The notes under the pieces are model-generated. The model saw only the letters and a list, made by a program, of their open reading frames with translations, was not told the DNA's origin and made no database searches. Below are positions 7,225 through 14,653 of a DNA stretch of 32,204 nucleotides, one piece after another (the first letter of the stretch is position 1; the number at the start of each line of letters is the position of its first letter). A program made the translations under genes and the position numbers. The stretch covers positions 1 through 32,204 of IMG/VR virus record IMGVR_UViG_3300033553_000805. The stretch is one strand, 5' to 3'. The stretch is from a virus.

Positions 7225-8358
7225 TTAGCTCAATCTTTCAAATACGACGCTTGAATAAGCGTCAACGCGGTCGAATGTAACCTTTATCAGTGCGGGAGAC
7301 GGTGTCTCCTGCGACGCAATCGTGAAGTAGAACTCGTTGTTGGTGATCGCGGTCGGCGTTGTCAAGTCCAGGTTCAGGTAGACATTGAAGCCGAGCATGA
7401 CGTCCTGCCCTACAAGTGTGGCCATAAACGCACGCAGACTGTCCTGCGCCGCATCGAGCGCCGCAAGGTCCCGGTCTACTGCCCAGAAGATGCCGTCAAG
7501 CACCGCGAACGAAGCCAGGTCGAAAATGCGTACTCTGCGGGCATCCTGCCAGATCGGGTCAATGTCGCAGGTCTGATAGTTCCAGCTGCGAATACCGCTG
7601 TAGTTGATGAAGCTGGTGATCTGCTTCTCGGTCAGCGGGTCGGTCTCATCCTGGAACCCTGCAAGGAACTCCCGGTTGACCTTGACGCCGCTCACAGGCA
7701 GAACCCGGTTAGATATGGAGTAGCTATACCCGATGTCTTTGCTACCGTCTATCGACGCACGCAGGTACGCCATGACGATAGATGCCGAGTACTCGTCCGT
7801 ATCGGACAACACTGTGTTCCAGTCGTTTAGATTTGTGAATACCGGCGTGATACGGCGGGACCCCAATGCGTCACGCTTCGTGATGGCATCGGCGTTATCT
7901 ATAGCGTCCATGTCTGCAAAGCCGCGCCCCTTGATCTTGTCAAGCGTAGCGACCATGGCGATCTGAACGTCGACGGACGTTGACCAGTCGCCTACACCCA
8001 TAATGTCCGGTCTGAGACCGAAGAGAGACGGTGCCATAGCGACCAGGTTCACCGCCGTAATGACATTGCTCTTCTCTGTAGCCTCCAAAGCATCTACATG
8101 GGCCACTGAGATGATAAGCGGAATAATGAGGCCGTACTTGTCCTCGCCATATTTCAAATACTTAAGCAGGTTCCCGCCTGTAGCCGCTGCGAACCCCGTA
8201 TCTGCCAGCGCAGCCTTGATGCTGTCAAAATAGTGCAGCCCGGCTGTCACACCTGCGTCTGCAGTAAGAACCAGCGCCAACGGAATAGTGCTCGATACAC
8301 TTATCGGGCGTGCGCCCGAACTTGTTACGTCGACAACGACGCCTCTGGTTAAACTCAT
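7225..8358 (-). CDS. FI: Contractile tail sheath protein (gpFI)
   Basis: 377 residues of the P2 FI sheath family. Seen are an N-terminal SLTRGVVVDVTSSGARPIS strand region, a domain with VAMAPSLFGLRPDIMGVGDW, and a conserved C-terminal half with INYSGIRSWNYQTCDIDPIWQDARRVRIFDLASFAV, the part that forms the inner sheath layer and the linking arms. The sheath contracts to drive the tube through the envelope. Its ATG overlaps the end of the DUF1353 gene by four bases. Confidence 0.93.
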   Translation of the reverse strand: MSLTRGVVVDVTSSGARPISVSSTIPLALVLTADAGVTAGLHYFDSIKAALADTGFAAATGGNLLKYLKYGEDKYGLIIPLIISVAHVDALEATEKSNVITAVNLVAMAPSLFGLRPDIMGVGDWSTSVDVQIAMVATLDKIKGRGFADMDAIDNADAITKRDALGSRRITPVFTNLNDWNTVLSDTDEYSASIVMAYLRASIDGSKDIGYSYSISNRVLPVSGVKVNREFLAGFQDETDPLTEKQITSFINYSGIRSWNYQTCDIDPIWQDARRVRIFDLASFAVLDGIFWAVDRDLAALDAAQDSLRAFMATLVGQDVMLGFNVYLNLDLTTPTAITNNEFYFTIASQETPSPALIKVTFDRVDAYSSVVFERLS

Positions 8359-8699
8359 TTAGAACTCCTTTTGTAGTGGGTTGGATATTTGGCGCGGTGG
8401 TATAGATTCACCGCCGTATAGAATGCCCAGACCGTAAATCTGGATGCTCCGTTCTCTTGTATTGCTTCTTTGAAAAGGTCGTCAGCAAGCGGGTATTTTT
8501 CCAGCTCACAGAGGTAGTCGTGGACAACCACCCCTTTCATAAAGTCGCTGCGATGCGGCGGCCAGATGCTCCATAGCGCGCGCGGGATATTTGCCCCGTT
8601 CGTCACAAAGCCAGCGGGGATTTGTATGTTTTTGTATTTGAACGGGGCGAGCAACCGGTATCGGTTGCCGCTGATCGGTTCGAGGGTCAGGATCTTCAT
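8355..8699 (-). CDS. DUF1353 family protein
   Basis: 114 residues with the DUF1353 pattern: a beta N-terminus, IPAGFVTNGANIPRALWSIWPP, then VVVHDYLCE and a C-terminal helix. The HD in VVVHDYL and nearby polar residues are conserved in the family, whose function is not established. It occurs in many phages next to tail genes. Here it is coupled by 4-base overlaps both to the preceding chaperone-like gene and to the sheath gene. Confidence 0.82.
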   Translation of the reverse strand: MKILTLEPISGNRYRLLAPFKYKNIQIPAGFVTNGANIPRALWSIWPPHRSDFMKGVVVHDYLCELEKYPLADDLFKEAIQENGASRFTVWAFYTAVNLYHRAKYPTHYKRSSK

Positions 8700-9214
8700 A
8701 ACAGATCCTCCTGAGCCTGTCTTGCACCGATCATCACGCCTACTGCCGAAGAGTATAAATCTGCTTTTTCGATAATCTTACCGACCAGATAATCCTTCGG
8801 CACACCTCTCGCATCTGCAAGCGCATCGATCATCGGTGTAGCAACTAGCGGATCGGCCAGGTATGTTCTTGCCTCCGTCTCTTGTTTCGTCCAGCTTGTG
8901 CGCTCGGCTTCGGGCACTCCGCTTATGAGCGCGTAAACTTTCGCATCAAACTCGTCATTAATAACTTGAAGTTTTCGCTTGACCTGGCTTGTCTCTTTGA
9001 CGAGCAGTGAAAAGGCATCCTTCGTTATCTCAACACAGTTGATCTCAAGCGGCTGTGAAGCGATAAGCGCGGTGATCTCTGCTTCTGTCTCCGCCTCGAT
9101 GCTCACTGCGGGCACGTCAAAGTAATTTACTTTGACAGTCTCGCTGCCTCCTCTAAACTCAAGCACCGTGTGCTCCGCCTGCACTTTTTGAAAACTCACA
9201 TATTTAATAAACAC
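8696..9214 (-). CDS. Tail-fibre-associated or assembly protein
   Basis: 172 residues. The C-terminal half (WTKQETEARTYLADP, PMIDALADARGVPKDYLVGKIIEKADLY, then GARQAQEDLL) is a helical module that is frequent in proteins encoded after phage tail fibre genes and is thought to help fibre folding or attachment. The N-terminal half is beta-rich and not recognised. The start is a GTG at 9214 with GGAGGAG upstream; the codon overlaps the stop of the small Avd-like reading frame. Confidence 0.6.
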   Translation of the reverse strand: MFIKYVSFQKVQAEHTVLEFRGGSETVKVNYFDVPAVSIEAETEAEITALIASQPLEINCVEITKDAFSLLVKETSQVKRKLQVINDEFDAKVYALISGVPEAERTSWTKQETEARTYLADPLVATPMIDALADARGVPKDYLVGKIIEKADLYSSAVGVMIGARQAQEDLL

Positions 9215-9341
9215 GATTGACTCCTCCTTGGTAATAATTTAAAAACGTCCGCCCTCTTGGGAAATGGTTGAGATAAACTGTAAGTAGCTTAATCATCTCC
9301 ATGTATTTTCGGTTGAGTACCGCTTCGCTGTGGACTCCCAT
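9204..9341 (-). pseudogene. Avd-like fragment of a diversity-generating retroelement
   Basis: A 45-residue reading frame directly after the fibre gene. Its core (KYMEMIKLLTVYLNHFPR) resembles the first helix of the accessory variability determinant Avd, the four-helix-bundle protein that usually follows the variable gene of such elements. Full Avd proteins have about 110-130 residues, so this would be the N-terminal third joined to unrelated sequence (TFLNYYQGGVNRVY). It has GGGGAG eight bases before the ATG at 9341 and ends overlapping the next gene's GTG. The similarity is from memory of the family, not from a search, so it is tentative. Confidence 0.4.
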
Positions 9342-9370
9342 TAGCTACGCTCCCCGCTCACTGTCGTTCC

Positions 9371-11164
9371 CTACACACATAAGAACGAGGCCCGCCCGCC
9401 GACAAAGTCGCTCGAATGCGTGCGCGAACCGTTGAGATTGACCGTCGCGACCCCGGCACCCGAAGAGTAAACCCAGTTGCCGCCGCGGATACAAGCCATT
9501 TGGTCAATAAGGTTTCGGTAAAAACCATCATTCCCGAAGTCGGTCGTTCCTGTTATACTCACCCCTGTAGCAGCTGGTATACCGAACATTGTTCGCTTGT
9601 ATGCTGCACTTGTTCTGTCAGTACTCATCGCGAATACTTGGTTGGTTCCGTTCCCGAAATAGACTGTACTGACGTCAAATACGACATCCGAGATATCAAC
9701 TACATCATAAAGGTTCAGGTCATAAGCACCGCCCGATCCTGCTGTGATGCTGTCGTTCATGATGGTTCGAATGTCCGCACTCTCTTTTAGCATCAAGAAG
9801 CCGTTTGCCGTGTATCGGATGAAGCCCGAAGCAACTTCCCACATATTTCCGTTCAGGTCTGCTATACCGCAGGCTTGGCCGTTGTGCGTAGTCTTTGCAA
9901 AGTTTGATGCCGAGCCGGTTAGGCCACAGTTGCTATAGCCCGAAGAAGCGTATAGAACGCTCGCGTCCTGCACATCTGAGAGGGCATTGTTATTGCAGCC
10001 CTTTGGAAGTTTCGGGAGCACGTCGATAAAGGCGCAGGCTATTGTAGAGAGGGCCACTTCGCCGTGTGCTTTGGCCATTCGTGCGAGCATAGAGTAGTGA
10101 TAAGCCGGAGTCAAAAATGCTTCTACAGACATCGTCTTCACCGCGGTGTAAAGTCCGCCGTAATTGTTGACCGGGGCGCCTGCGAGTGTTGAGATCGGGT
10201 TGTGAACTGAGTTCGTACTCATCGGGTCTTTGAAGCGCTGGGCTGAGGCGATCGTGCCGTTTTTGGTGATCTGGTACTTAGCGATAAATACGCACGGGAT
10301 TTCAATCCCCCCGTTGATGAAGCTTCGCTCTAGTACAAAGCCTGTAGCTGGGACATCACTATACTCGAAAGTGTTCCCGGTGATTTTGATGTAATGCTTA
10401 GGCATACAGCAGAGTATTGCGCCGCTATAGCCGTGCATGTAATTCCCGTAATTCTCATGCCCGATCACATCATGGCCGCTCAGAGGAATGGCACCTATCT
10501 GCTCGTACCATGCCTTTTGTGCAGTAGCCACACCAAAGCCGATCTCACCTTTTACGCCGAGGGAGTAGATGAGCGGGTCAAGGCCTGTGCGGATATCGAC
10601 ATATTTTTTTGAGGCCGCGTGCTGTGCTGCTGTCGGGTCGGGGATGATCGGGCTGCTCTCTAGGGTGAGCGTGCCGGTTTTTGTTTGGTCGCCAGCAATC
10701 TTCAGATAAGTAGCATCTGTAAAAGCTCTGCTTGCAAGCACGACAGCCGGGTCTATTTTGAGCTCAACCGAAGAAGCGCTGCTGACTTCTATGATGACTT
10801 TGATATAAAGATCTTTTGCAGATCCGCTGGCTAGTGTTGGCTTGTAAGTGTCCGGGTAGCTTCCGATGGCGATCATGTCTCCGGCAAGATCGAATAGGCC
10901 TACTTCGCGCACGGTAAAGCCGCCGTCTGTAGATGGGATGTATCCCTCTGCGACTATCCAGTCAGGGTTTACCGGATCAACATCAATACTATTAAGCGCA
11001 GCGCGCCATACCTCGTTCGCAAGGACATTATCTGTCTGATCAGGGACGATCTCGACCCCGTTGCCGTCGCCTACAGCGATGTGAGTCAGCTGTACTACAG
11101 TGCCCAGCGCCGTAGCGTTGGCGATTTTTGCTTTTCCGATGTCTGTTAAAATTGTATAAAACAC
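9371..11164 (-). CDS. Tail fibre with C-type-lectin-like, DGR-variable C-terminus
   Basis: 597 residues. The N-terminus (MFYTILTDIGKAKIANA, then GGFTVREVGLFDLAGDMIAIGSYPDTYKP) is the tail-collar/fibre attachment domain of gpH-like fibres. A segment with PTAAQHAASKKYVD is a common linker. The C-terminal part (GIADLNGNMWEVASGFIR, then RGGNW near 560-564) belongs to the C-type lectin / formylglycine-generating-enzyme fold used by retroelement-diversified receptor-binding proteins. The last 38 residues have a conserved frame (RGGNW, AGV, VNLN, VGGRAS) around positions whose codons look altered from AAC/AAT. It should bind the host receptor. The GTG at 11164 has AAGGAG upstream. Confidence 0.88.
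   Translation of the reverse strand: MFYTILTDIGKAKIANATALGTVVQLTHIAVGDGNGVEIVPDQTDNVLANEVWRAALNSIDVDPVNPDWIVAEGYIPSTDGGFTVREVGLFDLAGDMIAIGSYPDTYKPTLASGSAKDLYIKVIIEVSSASSVELKIDPAVVLASRAFTDATYLKIAGDQTKTGTLTLESSPIIPDPTAAQHAASKKYVDIRTGLDPLIYSLGVKGEIGFGVATAQKAWYEQIGAIPLSGHDVIGHENYGNYMHGYSGAILCCMPKHYIKITGNTFEYSDVPATGFVLERSFINGGIEIPCVFIAKYQITKNGTIASAQRFKDPMSTNSVHNPISTLAGAPVNNYGGLYTAVKTMSVEAFLTPAYHYSMLARMAKAHGEVALSTIACAFIDVLPKLPKGCNNNALSDVQDASVLYASSGYSNCGLTGSASNFAKTTHNGQACGIADLNGNMWEVASGFIRYTANGFLMLKESADIRTIMNDSITAGSGGAYDLNLYDVVDISDVVFDVSTVYFGNGTNQVFAMSTDRTSAAYKRTMFGIPAATGVSITGTTDFGNDGFYRNLIDQMACIRGGNWVYSSGAGVATVNLNGSRTHSSDFVGGRASFLCV
9374..9487 (-). other. Candidate DGR variable repeat (VR)
   Basis: The last 38 codons of the fibre gene. 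Related variable proteins commonly have Asn codons (AAC/AAT) in the template at exposed positions; here the matching positions hold TAC, GGT, CAT, AGC, GAC and TTT, i.e. NNC/NNT codons changed at the first two bases, between unchanged blocks (TGG, GCC GGG GTC, GTC AAT CTC AAC, GTC GGC GGG CGG). This is the mark of adenine-directed mutagenesis. No template repeat or reverse transcriptase is seen in the window, so the comparison is with the family consensus only. Confidence 0.55.
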
Positions 11165-11167
11165 TTT

Positions 11168-11785
11168 TTACGCTCCTTGTGGATAGATGATGGTTGTTTC
11201 GACCGCGTGGTGTGCGGCGGCCAGGTATTGCACGGCAGAGATCAGGATAGGGTCGGGGAAGTACGGATAAACCGTTCCGTTCTCACCGCTGTGAACTGAG
11301 CACGCGTGATACATCGTTGCGCGGCTGAGCATGGAGATCTTTATGTTTTCGAGCACGCTTCGTGCGTTCTTTTGCTTTGCGCAGGTCTTCTCGAGCTTTG
11401 TTATCAGCGCGGAACTGAGACCGCTTTCGCTTGCATTTATCTCTACGCGAAAATTGTAAGGCTCACCTGCGTACTCAAACCACTCAACAACTTTGACTGT
11501 ATCGCTCAGCGCTTCGACGGGGCCGATTAGTGCGCGAGCCGTGCCTGCGTATTTCATCGTGTCAAAAGCAGCTCTGATAACTTTGCGCGATGTCGCTTCG
11601 CTCAGTCCGGAGATGTCCACGTTCGACTCCCAGGCAAGAAAAGGCAGTAGCGAGACGTGACATAGTTCGGGAGAGACTTTCAGAAGTGTCAGACTCATCC
11701 CCGCGCGGTCCTCTCTGGACATCGTCTCGTAAGACTTCCAGGCATCACTCATATAAGCAGGCAAAAGGCTCATGTCGCGGCTCAT
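11168..11785 (-). CDS. I: Baseplate/tail protein I (P2 gpI family)
   Basis: 205 residues of the P2 gpI family: an N-terminal SLLPAYMSDAW segment, LCHVSLLPFLAWESNVD, then VIRAAFDTMKYAGTARALIGPVEAL and a strand-rich part with EWFEYAGEPYNFRVEI. The conserved LPxLAWexxVD motif is present. With J it forms the baseplate wedge. It overlaps the J stop by four bases and is followed directly by the fibre gene, the usual J-I-fibre order. It differs from the head gene that is also called I in Mu. Confidence 0.9.
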   Translation of the reverse strand: MSRDMSLLPAYMSDAWKSYETMSREDRAGMSLTLLKVSPELCHVSLLPFLAWESNVDISGLSEATSRKVIRAAFDTMKYAGTARALIGPVEALSDTVKVVEWFEYAGEPYNFRVEINASESGLSSALITKLEKTCAKQKNARSVLENIKISMLSRATMYHACSVHSGENGTVYPYFPDPILISAVQYLAAAHHAVETTIIYPQGA

Positions 11786-12879
11786 GTAAAGTTGAGTGTC
11801 AAGGTAGTTATCCTGATCACTTCGTGCGCCGAGGCATTGATCGCGGCCGGGTTGGTAATCGTTACGTCTTTGACCTGTTCGCTCTCAAGTAGTCCGTACT
11901 GCTTGGCGATACTGAGACTTTTTCCAAAGATCATCGTGTTTGCGTCGATACGGCTCTGGATCAGCTCACGAACATTCGTCTCGTAGGTCATGTCGTAGAG
12001 CACGATGTCGGCAACGATGGATCCGTTTATAATGGTCGCCGAGTTGACCTGGACGCTGTCCGTCAGAGGGCGCACCTCTTCTTTGTTGAGGGCAGCATTG
12101 ACACGGTCTATCATCACCTGATCTGCCGTGTACGGGTCTATATTTGAGAGAAGATAGACTTTAACAGTGCCTACAGTATCGTCGATGATCTTCACGTCTG
12201 CAACCCTGGCGTCTGCTGTCTTGGAGAAGTACTTGTATGTCAGGTCTGATCCTGCCGTAGATTTATGCTCACGACTCAGCCAGACGCGCTCACGGTAACG
12301 CTCATCGTCTTCGACATCTGCGCCCTCATGGAAGGTCTCATCCTGCGTAGCGGTCGCCACATACGGAAGCGGGGTAACGATCGTCTCCGTCTTCAGGGCA
12401 CTCGCTTCGGTAAAGCTTTGAAGCTCGACTATGCCCGTGCTGCTAAGCTCTCCCGCAGCAATTGTTACATCAGCAAGCAGCAGCGCAAATGCGCCTTTCG
12501 TATCCGTAAGCTGAAGACCTGCACGGAGGGTCACGTCATACGTCAACGCGACAGACAGACTGAAGGTAAAAGCAGCATAGGGCTTTGAGCCTTCCAGCCG
12601 GAGCACGCCGTAACGTGTCGTGCCAAGATGGTCCAGATCTGCGCTTTTTGCGAAAGCCAGAAGCTGGGACTTTGCCATGTTATTAAGACGTGTACGCAAC
12701 AAAATCTCTTCATAAGCATCCGTCTCGATCATCGTCATTAGGTCATCGCTCTCACTGGGGACGTACTCGATGCCCTTTGTTTTCATGAGTTCTATGACAC
12801 GTGCAAGCTTTCGTGCCTTGATCGTCTCAAAGTCAAATACCTCTATCACGTTTGGTGCCGGCAGATCAAGCAGCTGCAT
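11782..12879 (-). CDS. J: Baseplate wedge protein J (P2 gpJ family)
   Basis: 365 residues. The conserved baseplate J features are an N-terminal ExDAYEEILLRTRLNNMAKSQLLAFAKSADLDHLG segment, a central beta domain (AGLQLTDTKGAFALL), the EGADVEDDERYRERV motif and a C-terminal domain with VNAALNKEEVRPLTDSV. It forms the baseplate wedge (T4 gp6-like). It overlaps W by 14 bases and I by four. Confidence 0.93.
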   Translation of the reverse strand: MQLLDLPAPNVIEVFDFETIKARKLARVIELMKTKGIEYVPSESDDLMTMIETDAYEEILLRTRLNNMAKSQLLAFAKSADLDHLGTTRYGVLRLEGSKPYAAFTFSLSVALTYDVTLRAGLQLTDTKGAFALLLADVTIAAGELSSTGIVELQSFTEASALKTETIVTPLPYVATATQDETFHEGADVEDDERYRERVWLSREHKSTAGSDLTYKYFSKTADARVADVKIIDDTVGTVKVYLLSNIDPYTADQVMIDRVNAALNKEEVRPLTDSVQVNSATIINGSIVADIVLYDMTYETNVRELIQSRIDANTMIFGKSLSIAKQYGLLESEQVKDVTITNPAAINASAHEVIRITTLTLNFT

Positions 12880-13177
12880 CTATGACCTCCTCATAACCAA
12901 GGTTCATGGTTTTATAAATTCCGTTTTCGATATATCCTATCTTGAAGATAGCCTCGTCACCGACTTCGATCTGTACATTTTTCAAGATGCATCGCGGCTC
13001 ATTTATCTCGATCGCTTCGCTTGTGTAGCGAATTGCATCGAGGCGCCATTCGTCCGTCACCGTCTTGTCTATAAGCTCAAAAAGACGTGAGCCGTACTCC
13101 GGCATCATCACGCGGCTTCCAAGAGGAGTAGCAAGAATGCGCGAGATCGACTTTTCAACGCTGATTTGCCTTATCAT
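12866..13177 (-). CDS. W: Baseplate protein W (gp25/gpW family)
   Basis: 103 residues from the ATG at 13177, which overlaps the stop of V (ATGA); the longer in-frame reading to 13387 is rejected because it runs antiparallel in sense through V with no support. The family motif is clear: EKSISRILATPLGSRVMMPEYGSRLFELID, and EPRCILKNVQIE. T4 gp25-like proteins start sheath assembly at the baseplate wedge. Confidence 0.92.
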   Translation of the reverse strand: MIRQISVEKSISRILATPLGSRVMMPEYGSRLFELIDKTVTDEWRLDAIRYTSEAIEINEPRCILKNVQIEVGDEAIFKIGYIENGIYKTMNLGYEEVIDAAA

Positions 13178-13776
13178 GGTCTGTCTCCCGTGTTTGATCC
13201 GCCTGGCGTTACCCCGGTATGGACGTGGTCCGTCAGGCTTCCTTTTGAATCTGAAACAGAGGCGTCCGTACTTATGTCGCTCGTAACATGCAGAGGCCCG
13301 TCTATGGATACCGAAGGTGCACTCATAGAAATAGAAGCGGAAGCAGATATGTTTACCGATGTCGCGGTAATAGTTGCAGCGGTGCAAATGATCGTGACCT
13401 TGGCTGCTGCTTGGATCTTGAGCTCTTTTGCTTGAGTGTCGTAGCTGATACGCGTACCGTCTTCATACTCGATGATCTCAGTCGTATCATTTGCGCCGGT
13501 AGGCTCTTTTCGTCCCTTGTTAAAAATACCGCGAATGATAAACCCGCTATCGGCTTCACCAAATGGACTGATGACCAAGACCTGCTCACCCGCACGAACA
13601 GGAATCCAATGTCGCTTAAAGCTGTTGCTAAAGTTCATCACCGGCAAAAAGTCACTTGCCGATTCCTCGCTCGTTTTGACACGTGCCAGGGCTTTACCGT
13701 CAACACTTTTAGTCTCCGTGACCGTACGAAAACGGGCAAGGTTGTTGATTTTGCGCAGTATTTCAGCGAGATTCAT
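13174..13776 (-). CDS. V: Baseplate spike protein V
   Basis: 200 residues. The N-terminal part has the OB-fold pattern of P2 gpV (RVKTSEESASDFLPVM, HWIPVRAGEQVLVISPFGEADSGFIIRGIFNKG), the middle is a repetitive beta-helix (short alternating I/V/S/A segments from about 125 to 165), and the end has DHVHTGVTPGGSNTGDRP. The His-x-His near the tip is the expected metal-binding site of the needle. A trimer forms the membrane-piercing tip. It is coupled to W. Confidence 0.92.
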   Translation of the reverse strand: MNLAEILRKINNLARFRTVTETKSVDGKALARVKTSEESASDFLPVMNFSNSFKRHWIPVRAGEQVLVISPFGEADSGFIIRGIFNKGRKEPTGANDTTEIIEYEDGTRISYDTQAKELKIQAAAKVTIICTAATITATSVNISASASISMSAPSVSIDGPLHVTSDISTDASVSDSKGSLTDHVHTGVTPGGSNTGDRP

Positions 13777-13993
13777 TTTTGCCCATCTCGTGCAGATACT
13801 CTCGTGCGGCGTCCGGAGGAAGAAACTTCATGGAAACCACAGTTAATGCACGTGTCATCTTCTTTAGTTCCGCTAGTTCGGCCTGCTGATTTTTGTTAGA
13901 CTGGAACATTGCCGTGCCCAGTCTCCACATCGGGATGACAAAGACAACAACCATGAAGTTTGCAAGAGGAACGTAGGGAATAAATGCTTCCAT
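13763..13993 (-). CDS. Small membrane protein at the head of the tail operon
   Basis: 76 residues from the ATG at 13993 (an upstream GTG adds one residue). One hydrophobic segment (about residues 8-26, ANFMVVVFVIPMW) is followed by a polar helix (FQSNKNQQAELAELKK). It overlaps the start of V by 14 bases and its start overlaps the stop of the 23-codon gene upstream (TGATG). The family is not recognised; a holin-type or membrane-anchoring role is possible from size and topology only. Confidence 0.6.
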   Translation of the reverse strand: MEAFIPYVPLANFMVVVFVIPMWRLGTAMFQSNKNQQAELAELKKMTRALTVVSMKFLPPDAAREYLHEMGKNESR

Positions 13994-14064
13994 CACTTAG
14001 CCTCGCCCGTTTCGTGAATGATTTCTTTGACGCCGCCTGAAAACAATTTAGCCATCCAGTTCAT
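13993..14064 (-). CDS. 23-residue leader peptide or small gene
   Basis: Encodes MNWMAKLFSGGVKEIIHETG plus three residues. AAGGG lies six bases before the ATG, and the TGA overlaps the next ATG, so it is set up for translational coupling. It is the first reading frame after the minus-strand late promoter, with a leader of about 25 bases. The sequence faintly recalls the N-terminus of small phage holin-like proteins, which is speculation. Confidence 0.5.
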   Translation of the reverse strand: MNWMAKLFSGGVKEIIHETGEAK

Positions 14065-14093
14065 ATTCGTCCCTTGTGATTTAAATAGTGGGC

Positions 14094-14184
14094 GCATTGT
14101 AAACCGAAGGCGTTCCGCTCTTCCACTCAGCAACATGAGTAAGGAAGATGAATAGAAAACAGGAATGCTCCTGCCTTACAATGC
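14094..14184. promoter_or_regulatory. Divergent late promoter region with mirrored activator sites
   Basis: The gap between the tail and head operons (14065-14212). Two arms are inverted copies of GGAA-N10-TTACAATGC: on the plus strand at 14162-14184, on the minus strand at 14116-14094. Each arm carries TACAAT as a -10 box (plus 14177-14182, minus 14101-14096), giving leaders of about 25 bases on both sides, and neither has a good -35, as expected for activator-dependent promoters. Inside lies an interrupted palindrome ACTCA-N6-TGAGT (14125-14140), flanked by CTTCC (14120-14124) and GGAAG (14143-14147), a candidate dyad for the Mor/C-like protein. The binding protein is inferred. Confidence 0.6.
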
Positions 14185-14212
14185 CGGCTGACGATTAAAC
14201 CACGGAGAACTA

Positions 14213-14653
14213 ATGCTTTCAGCCTTTCAGACGCAGCTTATAGCCCACATCAACACCGAGCATAAAGCCAAAGAGTACTTCGGTGAACTCTCTGACAAGA
14301 ACCGGCTTAAAATGGTAAAAAACGATCTGCCCCTGGTCCTGGTCGATTTTGTAAGCAGCGATGCTGAAGATGCTTATAGTGAAGCAGCTGCATTCAATCT
14401 CTACATACTGCATGCGACCTACTCAAAAAACGAAGACCTTCGCACGCAGACAAACCTTTCCCTGCTTGACTTCGTGCACTCTATCAAACGTCTTATCGTT
14501 CAGCAATCTTTTGCAGACTCAAGTCCTATAGAGATTAAAAAGACAAAAAAGATGCTTGATGCTGCAGTGGACGGAGCTTATCTTACTGTCTACACAATGA
14601 ACATCACCGCGACAATTTACGATACACAACCCCTGGAAGGAGCACCACTGTAA
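14213..14653 (+). CDS. Mu gp37-like head-tail protein (DUF1834 type)
   Basis: 146 residues, first gene of the head operon. The pattern (KNDLPLVLVDFVSSDAEDAY, then AFNLYILHATYSKNEDLRTQTNLSLLDFVHSIKRLI and a C-terminal strand pair) fits the DUF1834/gp37 family of Mu-like phages, proteins of the neck or tail completion complex. GGAG lies seven bases before the ATG. Its stop overlaps the protease start (TAATG). In Mu it lies after gp36; here it stands at the head of the operon, away from gp36, so the gene order differs. Confidence 0.7.
   Translation: MLSAFQTQLIAHINTEHKAKEYFGELSDKNRLKMVKNDLPLVLVDFVSSDAEDAYSEAAAFNLYILHATYSKNEDLRTQTNLSLLDFVHSIKRLIVQQSFADSSPIEIKKTKKMLDAAVDGAYLTVYTMNITATIYDTQPLEGAPL

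Noticed and set aside
9242-9370. Template repeat of the retroelement after the fibre gene
   Set aside because: The sequence has no near-identical match to 9374-9487 and no adenine-rich copy; only the Avd-like frame is present.
12866-13387. Longer start for gene W (173 codons)
   Set aside because: The extension covers V in another frame with Arg/Tyr-rich sequence; the ATG at 13177 overlaps the V stop and starts exactly at the W family motif.
13288-13899. Plus-strand frames of 203 and 124 codons over gpV
   Set aside because: Antisense to a well supported spike gene, low-quality composition, no ribosome site.
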